Source of the DNA: Burkholderia puraquae
GTDB lineage: Bacteria > Pseudomonadota > Gammaproteobacteria > Burkholderiales > Burkholderiaceae
Length of the DNA: 64,000 nt
Direction: 5' to 3'
Assembly: GCF_002099195.1 (NCBI RefSeq)
Contig: NZ_NBYX01000018.1
Span: forward strand, 94,723-158,722
The translations under genes were made by a program, and so were the position numbers. Shown here one piece after another: positions 42,368-51,167 of the stretch. The notes under the pieces are model-generated. The model saw nothing but the letters and a program-made list of their open reading frames with translations, made no database searches and was not told the DNA's origin. Position 1 is the first letter of the stretch, and each line of letters begins with the position of its first letter.

Positions 42368-43018
42368 ATGGAATTCACGACCGTACTGTTCTACATCTTC
42401 GCGCTGCTCCTGGTGGTATCAGGGCTGAAGGTGATCACTTCGCGCAACCCGGTGGCGTCTGCGCTTTTCCTTGTGCTGGCGTTCTTCAATGCCGCCGCGA
42501 TCTGGATGCTGCTGGAAGCGGAGTTCCTCGCGATCCTGCTGGTGCTGGTGTACGTGGGCGCCGTGATGGTGCTGTTCCTGTTCGTCGTGATGATGCTGGA
42601 CATCAACATCGACTACCTGCGCCGCGACTTCAAGCGCTTCGTCCCGATGGCGACCGTGGTCGGCGCGATCATCGTGATCGAAACCGCGCTGATCCTGTGG
42701 CGCGGTTACGGCGACACGCAGACGGTCCACGCGATGGCGACGGGCGAGATGGCCAACTGGTCGAACACGCGACTGATCGGCAAGGTGATCTACACCGACT
42801 ACATCTTCGCGTTTGAAATCGCCGGCCTCGTGCTGCTGGTCGCGATCATTGCCGCGATCGGGCTGACCGAGCGCAAGGGCAAGGACAGCAAGCGCCAGCG
42901 CGTGTCGGATCAGGTCAAGGTGCGCCGCAACGATCGCGTGCGCCTCGTGAAGATGGAAGCGGAAAAGCCGCAGCCGGAAACGGCGCAGAGCGAAGCCGGT
43001 ACGAGCACCAACGGCTAA
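42368..43018 (+). CDS. nuoJ: NADH-quinone oxidoreductase subunit J
   Basis: 216-residue membrane subunit with five helices in the first 175 residues ('VYVGAVMVLFLFVVMMLDINI' is the helix with the pi-bulge region). The last 45 residues are hydrophilic and charged ('ERKGKDSKRQRVSDQVKVRRNDRVRL'), a cytoplasmic tail longer than in E. coli. It is followed by nuoK after 18 bases. Confidence 0.95.
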   Translation: MEFTTVLFYIFALLLVVSGLKVITSRNPVASALFLVLAFFNAAAIWMLLEAEFLAILLVLVYVGAVMVLFLFVVMMLDINIDYLRRDFKRFVPMATVVGAIIVIETALILWRGYGDTQTVHAMATGEMANWSNTRLIGKVIYTDYIFAFEIAGLVLLVAIIAAIGLTERKGKDSKRQRVSDQVKVRRNDRVRLVKMEAEKPQPETAQSEAGTSTNG

Positions 43019-43036
43019 GCGGAGGAAAAGAAAACC

Positions 43037-43342
43037 ATGCTGACTCTTGCTCATTACCTCGTGCTCGGCGCGATCCTCTTTGCGATCGCGATCGTCGGGA
43101 TCTTCCTGAACCGCCGCAACATCATCATCATCCTGATGTCGATCGAACTGATGCTGCTGGCGGTGAATACCAACTTCGTCGCGTTCTCGCATTACCTCGG
43201 CGATGTGCACGGCCAGATCTTCGTGTTCTTCGTACTGACCGTCGCCGCAGCGGAAGCCGCGATCGGTCTGGCGATTCTGGTGACCCTGTTCCGTAAGCTC
43301 GACACGATCAATGTCGAGGATCTCGATCAGCTCAAAGGTTAA
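43037..43342 (+). CDS. nuoK: NADH-quinone oxidoreductase subunit K
   Basis: 101-residue three-helix membrane subunit, normal length. The two membrane glutamates needed for proton transfer are present: one in 'LMSIELMLLAVNTNF' and one in 'VAAAEAAIGLAILV'. GGAGGAAAAG precedes the ATG. Next gene, nuoL, starts 17 bases later. Confidence 0.97.
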   Translation: MLTLAHYLVLGAILFAIAIVGIFLNRRNIIIILMSIELMLLAVNTNFVAFSHYLGDVHGQIFVFFVLTVAAAEAAIGLAILVTLFRKLDTINVEDLDQLKG

Positions 43343-43359
43343 TTTCAGGCAACGCTGTT

Positions 43360-45414
43360 ATGTCAACGACACTCAATGAAAACCTGCTGCTGGCGATTCC
43401 GCTCGCTCCGCTGGCCGGCTCGCTGATTGCGGGGCTGTTCGGGAACGCAGTCGGGCGCAAGGGCGCACACCGGATCACGATCCTCGGCGTAATGATCGCG
43501 TTCCTCCTGTCGGCGAAAGTCTTCTTCGACGTGCTGGGCGGCGCAAGCTTCAACGCGACCGTCTACGAATGGATGAACGTCGGCTCGCTGAAGCTCGAAA
43601 TCGGCTTCCTCGTCGATTCGCTGACCGCGATGATGATGGTCGTCGTGACCTTCGTCTCGCTGATGGTGCACATCTACACGATCGGCTACATGGCGGAAGA
43701 AGACGGCTACCAGCGCTTCTTCTCGTACATCTCGCTGTTCACGTTCTCGATGCTGATGCTCGTGATGAGCAACAACTTCCTGCAGCTGTTCTTCGGCTGG
43801 GAAGCGGTGGGTCTGGTGTCGTACCTGCTGATCGGCTTCTACTTCACGCGTGAGAGCGCGATCTACGCGAACATGAAGGCGTTCCTCGTGAACCGCGTGG
43901 GCGACTTCGGCTTCCTGCTCGGCATCGGCCTGCTGCTCGCGTTTGCCGGCTCGATGAACTACGGCGAAGTGTTCGCGAAACGCGCGGAGCTCGCGAGCCT
44001 GCACTTCCCGGGCACCGACTGGGGCCTGCTGACCGTGGCCTGTATCTGCCTGTTCATCGGCGCGATGGGCAAGTCGGCACAGTTCCCGCTGCACGTGTGG
44101 CTGCCTGACTCGATGGAAGGCCCGACCCCGATCTCGGCGCTGATTCACGCGGCGACGATGGTGACGGCCGGCATCTTCATGGTGACGCGCATGTCGCCGC
44201 TGTTCGAGCTGTCGGACACCGCACTGTCGTTCATCACGGTGATCGGCGCGATCACGGCGCTCTTCATGGGCTTCCTCGGCATCATCCAGAACGACATCAA
44301 GCGCGTGGTCGCGTACTCGACGCTGTCGCAGCTCGGCTACATGACCGTCGCGCTCGGCGTGTCCGCTTACCCGGTCGCCGTGTTCCACCTGATGACGCAC
44401 GCGTTCTTCAAGGCACTGCTGTTCCTCGGCGCCGGCTCGGTCATCATGGGCATGCACCACGACCAGGACATGCGCAACATGGGCGGCCTGCGCAAGTACA
44501 TGCCGATCACGTGGATCACGTCGCTCGTCGGTTCGCTCGCGCTGATCGGCACGCCGTTCTTCTCGGGCTTCTACTCGAAGGACTCGATCATCGACGCGGT
44601 GAAGCTGTCGCACCTGCCGGGTTCGGGCTTCGCGTACTTCGCGGTCGTCGCGAGCGTGTTCGTCACGGCGCTGTACTCGTTCCGCATGTATTTCCTGGTG
44701 TTCCACGGCGAAGAGCGCTTCCGCAAGCCGAAGCATCCGGAATCGCCGATGGGCATGGCAGCGGCGCACGGCCACGACGACCACGGCCATGGCCACGGTC
44801 ATGACGACCACGCGCACGAACCGCACGAGACCCCGTGGGTCGTGTGGGTGCCGCTGGTCCTGCTGGCGATCCCGTCGGTGATCATCGGTGCGTTCGCGAT
44901 CTCCCCGATGCTGTTCGGTGACTTCTTCCAGCACGGCGTCGCGTTCGACAAGGTGATCTTCATCGGTGAAAACCACCCGGCGCTGGCCGAGATGGCCGAG
45001 GAGTTCCACGGCTGGGTGGGCATGGGCCTGCACTCGGTGTCGGGCCTGCCGGTCTGGCTCGCACTCGCCGGTGTCGTTGTCGCCTGGTTCCTGTACCTGA
45101 AGCGTCCGGAACTGCCGGCGTCGATCCGCCGTGCGTTCGGCCCGATCTACACGCTGCTGGACAACAAGTACTACATGGACAAGATCAACGAAGTGGTGTT
45201 CGCCCGTGGTTCGGTGGCGATCGGCCGCGGCCTGTGGAAGGAAGGTGACGTCGTCGTGATCGACGGCCTCGTCAACGGCAGCGCCCGGTTCATCGGCTGG
45301 TTCGCCAGCGTGATCCGCTTCCTCCAATCCGGTTACATCTATCACTACGCGTTCGCCATGATCATCGGCATGCTGGGGCTCCTGACCCTGTTTGTAACGC
45401 TCGGCGGCAAATAA
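43360..45414 (+). CDS. nuoL: NADH-quinone oxidoreductase subunit L
   Basis: 684-residue distal antiporter-like subunit with the long lateral helix. 'FFGWEAVGLVSYLLIGFYFTRESA' contains the conserved helix-5 Glu; 'AQFPLHVWLPDSMEGPTPISALIHAATMV' and 'KRVVAYSTLSQLGYM' contain the key Lys residues. Unusual for the family: a cytoplasmic or periplasmic loop at about residues 470-489 has nine histidines in 20 residues alternating with Gly and Asp. It may bind metal. Otherwise standard. Confidence 0.96.
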   Translation: MSTTLNENLLLAIPLAPLAGSLIAGLFGNAVGRKGAHRITILGVMIAFLLSAKVFFDVLGGASFNATVYEWMNVGSLKLEIGFLVDSLTAMMMVVVTFVSLMVHIYTIGYMAEEDGYQRFFSYISLFTFSMLMLVMSNNFLQLFFGWEAVGLVSYLLIGFYFTRESAIYANMKAFLVNRVGDFGFLLGIGLLLAFAGSMNYGEVFAKRAELASLHFPGTDWGLLTVACICLFIGAMGKSAQFPLHVWLPDSMEGPTPISALIHAATMVTAGIFMVTRMSPLFELSDTALSFITVIGAITALFMGFLGIIQNDIKRVVAYSTLSQLGYMTVALGVSAYPVAVFHLMTHAFFKALLFLGAGSVIMGMHHDQDMRNMGGLRKYMPITWITSLVGSLALIGTPFFSGFYSKDSIIDAVKLSHLPGSGFAYFAVVASVFVTALYSFRMYFLVFHGEERFRKPKHPESPMGMAAAHGHDDHGHGHGHDDHAHEPHETPWVVWVPLVLLAIPSVIIGAFAISPMLFGDFFQHGVAFDKVIFIGENHPALAEMAEEFHGWVGMGLHSVSGLPVWLALAGVVVAWFLYLKRPELPASIRRAFGPIYTLLDNKYYMDKINEVVFARGSVAIGRGLWKEGDVVVIDGLVNGSARFIGWFASVIRFLQSGYIYHYAFAMIIGMLGLLTLFVTLGGK

Positions 45415-45430
45415 GGCGGGGGACAACTTA

Positions 45431-46921
45431 ATGCACGCTTTTCCGATTCTCAGTACCGCGATCTGGTTGCCGATCGTTTTCGGCCTCCTCGTGCTTGCGG
45501 TGGGTAACGACAAAAATCCGGGCACGGCCCGCTGGATTGCGCTGATCGGTTCGCTGCTCGGCCTTGCGGTTACGATCCCGCTGATCACGGGCTTCGATTC
45601 GAGCACCGCTGCGCTGCAGTTCGTCGAGAAGTCGACCTGGATCGAGCGCTTCGATATCGCGTATCACCTTGGTGTCGACGGCATCTCGATGTGGTTCGTC
45701 GTGCTGACCGCGCTGATCACGGTGATCGTCGTGATCGCCGCATGGGAAGTGATCACCGAGAACGTCGCGCAGTACCTCGCGGCCTTCCTGATCCTGTCCG
45801 GGATCATGATCGGCGTGTTCTCGTCGGCCGACGGCCTGCTGTTCTACGTGTTCTTCGAAGCGACCCTGATCCCGATGTACATCATCATCGGCGTGTGGGG
45901 CGGCCCGAACCGCGTGTATGCGGCATTCAAGTTCTTCCTGTACACGCTGGCCGGCTCGCTGCTGATGCTGGTCGCGCTGATCTACCTGTACACGGAAACG
46001 CATTCGTTCGACCTCGCGACGTGGCAGAACGCCAAGATCGCGATGACGCCACAGATCCTGCTGTTCGTCGCGTTCTTCCTCGCGTTTGCGGTGAAGGTGC
46101 CGATGTGGCCGGTGCACACGTGGCTGCCGGATGCGCACGTGGAAGCGCCGACGGGCGGCTCGGTCGTGCTGGCGGCGATCATGCTGAAGCTCGGGGCGTA
46201 CGGTTTCCTGCGCTTCTCGCTGCCGATCACGCCTGACGCGAGCCATTTCCTGGCACCGGTCGTGGTCACGCTGTCGCTGATCGCGGTGATCTACATCGGC
46301 CTCGTCGCGATGGTGCAGGCCGACATGAAGAAGCTGGTCGCGTATTCGTCGATCGCGCACATGGGCTTCGTCACGCTCGGCTTCTTCATCTTCAACCAAC
46401 TCGGCGTCGAAGGCGCGATCATCCAGATGATCTCGCACGGCTTCGTATCGGGTGCGATGTTCCTCTGCATCGGCGTGTTGTACGACCGCGTGCACTCGCG
46501 CCAGATCGCCGATTACGGTGGCGTCGTCAACGTGATGCCGAAGTTCGCGGCGTTCGCAATGCTGTTCTCGATGGCCAACTGCGGCCTGCCGGGCACGTCG
46601 GGTTTCGTCGGCGAGTTCATGGTGATTCTCGCGGCCGTCCAGTACAACTTCTGGATCGCATTCGGTGCGGCATTCACGCTGATCCTCGGTGCTGCTTACA
46701 CGCTCTGGATGTACAAGCGCGTGTACTTCGGCGCGGTTGCGAACGATCACGTTGCCAAGCTGAAGGACATCGGCCGTCGTGAATTCCTGATGCTGGCCGT
46801 GCTTGCCGCGTTCACGCTGCTGATGGGTCTGTATCCGAAGCCTTTCACCGACGTGATGCACGTTTCGGTGGAAAACCTCCTCTCCCACGTCGCGCAGTCG
46901 AAGCTGCCGCTGGCCCAGTAA
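45431..46921 (+). CDS. nuoM: NADH-quinone oxidoreductase subunit M
   Basis: 496-residue antiporter-like proton-pumping subunit. The conserved Glu of helix 5 lies in 'FYVFFEATLIPMYIIIGVWGG', and Lys residues in 'FAVKVPMWPVHTWLPDAHVEAPT' and 'ADMKKLVAYSSIAHMGFV'. Fourteen helices are expected. GGGGGACAAC precedes the ATG; nuoN follows after 23 bases. Confidence 0.96.
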   Translation: MHAFPILSTAIWLPIVFGLLVLAVGNDKNPGTARWIALIGSLLGLAVTIPLITGFDSSTAALQFVEKSTWIERFDIAYHLGVDGISMWFVVLTALITVIVVIAAWEVITENVAQYLAAFLILSGIMIGVFSSADGLLFYVFFEATLIPMYIIIGVWGGPNRVYAAFKFFLYTLAGSLLMLVALIYLYTETHSFDLATWQNAKIAMTPQILLFVAFFLAFAVKVPMWPVHTWLPDAHVEAPTGGSVVLAAIMLKLGAYGFLRFSLPITPDASHFLAPVVVTLSLIAVIYIGLVAMVQADMKKLVAYSSIAHMGFVTLGFFIFNQLGVEGAIIQMISHGFVSGAMFLCIGVLYDRVHSRQIADYGGVVNVMPKFAAFAMLFSMANCGLPGTSGFVGEFMVILAAVQYNFWIAFGAAFTLILGAAYTLWMYKRVYFGAVANDHVAKLKDIGRREFLMLAVLAAFTLLMGLYPKPFTDVMHVSVENLLSHVAQSKLPLAQ

Positions 46922-46944
46922 CGCGAGCGGAGGAAATCAAGATC

Positions 46945-48411
46945 ATGAACGCTCCTATGAATGTCCTGTTGCCTGACGCGCTGGTGATGGCCGCCATCGT
47001 CGTCGCATGGCTGAACGACACCTTTACCGGTGCTTCCGGCCGTCGCCTGACCTACCTGATCGCGGTCGTATCGTCGGTCGTCGCCGGCGTGTGGTTCGCG
47101 GTGCAGGCGCTCGACCCGCAGCCGTATTACTTCTTCTCGAAGATGATCGTCGTCGACTCGTTCGCGAGCATGATGAAGGCGGTCGTGTCGTTCGGTTTCG
47201 CGGTCTCGCTCGTCTATTCGCGCAAGTACCTCGAAGATCGCGACATGTTCCGCGGCGACGTGTTCCTGCTCGGCATGTTCTCGCTGCTCGGCCAGCTGGT
47301 CATGGTGTCGGGTAACAACTTCCTGACGCTGTACCTCGGTCTCGAACTGATGTCGCTGTCGCTGTACGCAGTCATCGCGCTGCGCCGTGATGCCGCGCAG
47401 TCGAGCGAAGCCGCGATGAAGTACTACGTGCTGGGCGCGCTCGCGTCGGGCTTCGTGCTGTACGGCATCTCGATGCTGTACGGTGCGACCGGCTCGCTCG
47501 AGCTGGGCGAGGTGTACAAGGCGGTCGGCGGCAACACCGACGCAGCCGTATTGATGTTCGGCGTGGTCTTCATCGTCGCCGGTATCGCGTTCAAGCTCGG
47601 CGCCGTGCCGTTCCACATGTGGGTGCCGGACGTCTATCAAGGCGCACCGACCGCGATGACGCTGTTCGTCGGCGGCGGCCCGAAGGTTGCCGCGTTCGCG
47701 TGGGGCCTGCGTTTCCTGGTGATGGGCCTGCTGCCGCTCGCACAGAACTGGCAGACCGCGCTCGTGATCCTCGCCGCACTGTCGCTGATCGTCGGCAACA
47801 TCACGGGTATCGTCCAGCGCAACATCAAGCGGATGCTCGCGTACTCGGCGATCTCGAACATGGGCTTCGTGCTGCTCGGCCTGCTCGCGGGCATCGTGAA
47901 GGGCGACGCGGCGGCACCGGCGAATGCCTACAGCTCCGCGATGTTCTACGCGATCGTCTACCTGATCACGACGCTCGGCTCGTTCGGCGTGGTGATGCTG
48001 CTCGCGCGCCGCGACTTCGAAGCCGAATCGATCGACGACTTCAAGGGCCTCAACAAGCGCAGCCCGGTGTTCGCGTTCGTGATGATGGTCATGATGTTCT
48101 CGCTGGCAGGTATCCCGCCGACCGTCGGCTTCTACGCGAAGCTCGCCGTGCTCGAGGCGACCGTCAACGCGGGCCTCACGTGGCTGGCCGTGCTGGCCGT
48201 GATCACGTCGCTGTTCGGCGCGTTCTACTACCTGCGCATCGTGAAGCTGATGTACTTCGATGCACCGCAGGATGCGACGCCGATCTCGGGCGATTTCTGC
48301 AAGCGCACGATCCTCGTGCTGAACGGCCTGGCAGTCGTCGTGCTCGGCCTGATCCCGAGCCCGCTGCTGACGGCCTGCCTGCAGGCAATTCGTCACACGC
48401 TGCCGCTGTAA
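46945..48411 (+). CDS. nuoN: NADH-quinone oxidoreductase subunit N
   Basis: 488-residue third antiporter-like subunit. 'FLTLYLGLELMSLSLYAVIAL' carries the conserved Glu; 'FKLGAVPFHMWVPDVYQGAPT' and 'RNIKRMLAYSAISNMGFVLLG' hold the Lys residues. It completes the standard nuoA-N set. Its last base overlaps the ATG of the DUF2818 gene (TAATG). Confidence 0.96.
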   Translation: MNAPMNVLLPDALVMAAIVVAWLNDTFTGASGRRLTYLIAVVSSVVAGVWFAVQALDPQPYYFFSKMIVVDSFASMMKAVVSFGFAVSLVYSRKYLEDRDMFRGDVFLLGMFSLLGQLVMVSGNNFLTLYLGLELMSLSLYAVIALRRDAAQSSEAAMKYYVLGALASGFVLYGISMLYGATGSLELGEVYKAVGGNTDAAVLMFGVVFIVAGIAFKLGAVPFHMWVPDVYQGAPTAMTLFVGGGPKVAAFAWGLRFLVMGLLPLAQNWQTALVILAALSLIVGNITGIVQRNIKRMLAYSAISNMGFVLLGLLAGIVKGDAAAPANAYSSAMFYAIVYLITTLGSFGVVMLLARRDFEAESIDDFKGLNKRSPVFAFVMMVMMFSLAGIPPTVGFYAKLAVLEATVNAGLTWLAVLAVITSLFGAFYYLRIVKLMYFDAPQDATPISGDFCKRTILVLNGLAVVVLGLIPSPLLTACLQAIRHTLPL

Positions 48412-48707
48412 TGTCGGCAGCCGGCTGGTTTATCGTGCTGTTGGCGCTCGTCTGCGCCAACCTGCCGTTCCTGAACCAACGCCTCTTCGCCGTCGTGCCG
48501 TTCGGCGCGGCGAAGAAGAGTGCGTGGGTGCGGATCGGCGAGCTGATCGTGCTGTACTTCATCGTTGGCGCGCTCGGCTTCTGGCTCGAGTCGCGCGCCG
48601 GCAACCGCTTCGAACAGGGCTGGCAGTTCTACGCGATCACGTTCAGTCTTTTCATCGTGTTCGCATTTCCCGGCTTTACGTTCCAGTATCTCGTCAAACG
48701 ACGCTGA
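48411..48707 (+). CDS. DUF2818 family small membrane protein at the end of the nuo operon
   Basis: 98-residue hydrophobic protein with three predicted helices (about 3-20, 42-60, 73-92). 'FLNQRLFAV' and the ending 'FPGFTFQYLVKRR' are conserved features of DUF2818. Its ATG shares a base with the nuoN stop codon (TAATG), so it is translationally coupled to complex I. The family is restricted to Betaproteobacteria as far as I know and has no proven function; an accessory or assembly role for complex I is inference from position. Confidence 0.83.
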   Translation: MSAAGWFIVLLALVCANLPFLNQRLFAVVPFGAAKKSAWVRIGELIVLYFIVGALGFWLESRAGNRFEQGWQFYAITFSLFIVFAFPGFTFQYLVKRR

Positions 48708-48747
48708 CGGCTCCGGCCGTCCGTCGTGCTCATTCCCGGAGCCGCCG

Positions 48748-49338
48748 ATGGCCGAACTACCCAATCACGACGCCGCACTGACCGAAACCTGCCTCGAAAG
48801 CGAGGCGATCTTCGAAGGCGCGTTCCTCAAGCTCAAGCGCGATACCGTCCGCCTGCCGGACGGCAAGAAGGCCACGCGCGAATACGTCCAGCATCCGGGC
48901 GCGGTGATGGTGATCCCGCTGTTCGACGACGGCCGCGTGCTGATGGAAAGCCAGTTTCGCTATCCGATCGGCAAGGTGATGGCCGAATTCCCGGCCGGCA
49001 AGCTCGATCCGAACGAAGGCGCGCTCGCATGCGCGGTGCGCGAACTGCGCGAGGAAACGGGTTACACCGCACGCGAGTACGTGTTCCTGGCCCGGATTCA
49101 CCCGATCATTTCCTATTCGACCGAATTCATCGACCTGTACCTGGCGCGCGGCTTGACGGCCGGCGAGCGCAAGCTCGACGAAGGCGAATTCCTCGAGACC
49201 TTCACCGCGACGCAGGCCGACCTGCAGGAATGGGTGCGCACGGGCCAGATTTCCGACGTGAAGACGATCATCGGCACCATGTGGCTCGACAAGGTGCTGT
49301 CCGGCACGTGGCCGCTCGGGCCGGTCCTGACGCCCTGA
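48748..49338 (+). CDS. NUDIX hydrolase, ADP-ribose pyrophosphatase type
   Basis: 196-residue soluble hydrolase. The NUDIX box is complete: 'GKLDPNEGALACAVREL' continuing into 'REETGY' (about 91-113). The upstream 'QFRYPIGKVMAEFPAG' and downstream 'HPIISYSTEFIDLYLA' resemble ADP-ribose pyrophosphatases (NudF). Preceded by CCCGGAG. It lies 40 bases after DUF2818 and is probably in the same transcript as nuo. A role in clearing ADP-ribose from NAD turnover would suit this location, by inference. Confidence 0.9.
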   Translation: MAELPNHDAALTETCLESEAIFEGAFLKLKRDTVRLPDGKKATREYVQHPGAVMVIPLFDDGRVLMESQFRYPIGKVMAEFPAGKLDPNEGALACAVRELREETGYTAREYVFLARIHPIISYSTEFIDLYLARGLTAGERKLDEGEFLETFTATQADLQEWVRTGQISDVKTIIGTMWLDKVLSGTWPLGPVLTP

Positions 49339-49474
49339 GCGCGGCGTCAGCGGCGGGTGGGGCGCCGCGTTACAATCCGGTGACGCGATGTCTCCGCGTC
49401 GCGCCATCGGTATTTAGCACGATCGTTCATAAAATCGCTTTTTGCGCTACACTCGTCATACGCCCTGATTCAGC

Positions 49475-49897
49475 ATGAAGGTCCTCGATTTACAGTGCCC
49501 GCACGGTCATCGGTTCGAAGGCTGGTTCGCTTCCGCCGATGAATTCGAAGCGCAGTTGTCCCGCAAGCTGGTCGAATGTCCGGTGTGCGGAACGACCGAG
49601 GTCAACCGTCTGCCGTCGGCGCCGCGCCTGAATCTGTCGGGCGCGACGCAGGCGCAGCCGGCCGATCCGCGTGCACTGCAGGCGCAGGTGATGCGTGCGC
49701 TGCGCGAGGTGCTGGAGAAAACCGAGAATGTGGGCGAGCGCTTCGCCGAGGAAGCGCGGCGCATCCATTACAACGAGGCGCCGGCACGCAGCATTCGTGG
49801 CATCACGACGCCCGAAGATGCGCAATCCTTGGTCGAAGAAGGCATCGACGTGATGCCGCTGCCGATTCCTGCCGCGCTGAAAGAACCGCTGCAATAA
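49475..49897 (+). CDS. DUF1178 family protein (zinc-ribbon-like)
   Basis: 140-residue soluble protein. N-terminal Cys/His pairs 'CPHGH' (about 8-12) and 'CPVCG' (about 37-41) look like a zinc ribbon; the middle 'LREVLEKTENVGERFAEEARRIHY' is helical, followed by 'RSIRGITTPEDAQSLVEEGIDV'. These are DUF1178 hallmarks. Function unknown. A TACACT -10-like hexamer lies at 49448-49453, 22 bases before the ATG. Confidence 0.88.
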   Translation: MKVLDLQCPHGHRFEGWFASADEFEAQLSRKLVECPVCGTTEVNRLPSAPRLNLSGATQAQPADPRALQAQVMRALREVLEKTENVGERFAEEARRIHYNEAPARSIRGITTPEDAQSLVEEGIDVMPLPIPAALKEPLQ

Positions 49898-49951
49898 CAT
49901 ATGCAGTGAGTCTTTGTCGGGCCGGATGGCTGCGGACAGGAGACACTGCGC

Positions 49952-51148
49952 ATGGATCTGGATTATTCACCCGCCGACGACGCGTTCCGCGTCGACGTCC
50001 GCGCCTGGCTTGAGGCCAACTTGCCTCACGCACTGCGCGCCAAGGTACTCGATCACAAACGACTCGACCGCGAGGATTTCGCGAGCTGGCACCGGATTCT
50101 CGGCCAGCGAGGCTGGTCCGCGCCCGCCTGGCCGATTGAATATGGCGGCCCGGGCTGGAACGCGACGCAACGGCACATCTGGGATGAGGAGTGCGCGCGG
50201 ATCGGTGCGCCGACCGTGCTGCCGTTCGGCGTATCGATGGTCGCGCCGGTGTTGATGAAATACGGCAGCGAAGCGCAGAAACGTCATTATCTGCCGCGCA
50301 TTCTCGACGGCTCGGACTGGTGGTGTCAGGGCTACTCGGAGCCGGGTTCGGGATCTGACCTCGCATCGTTGCGCACGCGCGCCGAGCGCCAGGGCGACCA
50401 CTATGTCGTCAACGGCCAGAAGACCTGGACGACGCTCGGCCAGTACGCCGACATGATGTTCTGCCTCGTGCGTACCGATCCGGCAGCGAAGAAACAGGAG
50501 GGCATCTCGTTCCTGCTGATCGACATGAAGACGCCCGGCATCACGGTGCGCCCGATTGTCATGCTCGACGAGGACCATGAGGTCAACGAGGTGTTCTTCG
50601 AGGACGTGAAGGTGCCGGTCGAGAATCTCGTCGGCGACGAGAACCGCGGCTGGACCTACGCGAAATACCTGCTTGGCCATGAGCGCACCGGCATCGCGCG
50701 CGTCGGCGCGTCGAAGCGCGAGCTCGCGTTCCTGAAGCACGTGGCGTCGAACCAGCGCAAGAACGGCAAGCCGTTGCTTGCCGATCCCGTGTTTGCCGCA
50801 AAGGTCGCGGCGCTCGAGGTCGAGCTGATGGCGCTCGAGGTGACGGTGCTGCGCGTCGTCAGCCGCGAAACGAGCGGCAAGGGGCCGGGCCCCGAGGCGT
50901 CGATGCTGAAGATCAAGGGCACGGAAGTGCAGCAGGCGCTCACGGAGCTGATGGTCGACGCAATCGGCCCGCTCGCCGCACCGTTCGACGTGCCGTTCCT
51001 CGATGGCCGGCGCGAGCACAGCATCGCGGGCGACGACGATGCGGCACCGCTCGCCGCGTACTACTTCAATTACCGGAAGACGTCGATCTACGGCGGTTCG
51101 AACGAGATCCAGAAGAACATCATCGCGCAGATGATTCTGGGGCTGTGA
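49952..51148 (+). CDS. Acyl-CoA dehydrogenase family protein (first of a pair)
   Basis: 398-residue flavoenzyme-like protein. 'WWCQGYSEPGSGSDLASLRTRAERQGDHYVVNGQKTWTT' spans the FAD-binding middle (about 113-152). The C-terminal 'SIYGGSNEIQKNIIAQMILGL' has Gly where medium-chain enzymes have their catalytic Glu, so the base must come from another position or partner. Adjacent unlike dehydrogenase and two MaoC genes suggest a hetero-oligomer, as in steroid side-chain degradation. Substrate unknown. First gene of a four-gene operon starting after AGGAGA. Confidence 0.9.
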   Translation: MDLDYSPADDAFRVDVRAWLEANLPHALRAKVLDHKRLDREDFASWHRILGQRGWSAPAWPIEYGGPGWNATQRHIWDEECARIGAPTVLPFGVSMVAPVLMKYGSEAQKRHYLPRILDGSDWWCQGYSEPGSGSDLASLRTRAERQGDHYVVNGQKTWTTLGQYADMMFCLVRTDPAAKKQEGISFLLIDMKTPGITVRPIVMLDEDHEVNEVFFEDVKVPVENLVGDENRGWTYAKYLLGHERTGIARVGASKRELAFLKHVASNQRKNGKPLLADPVFAAKVAALEVELMALEVTVLRVVSRETSGKGPGPEASMLKIKGTEVQQALTELMVDAIGPLAAPFDVPFLDGRREHSIAGDDDAAPLAAYYFNYRKTSIYGGSNEIQKNIIAQMILGL

Positions 51149-51167
51149 TCAAGGAACGGAGACAACC

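Noticed and set aside
38188..42378. A 1396-codon - strand frame antisense to nuoF-nuoI
   Set aside because: Same artefact: full overlap with conserved complex I genes and no domain-like sequence.
43363..45606. A 747-codon - strand frame antisense to nuoL
   Set aside because: Complete overlap with nuoL; no start signal or family resemblance.
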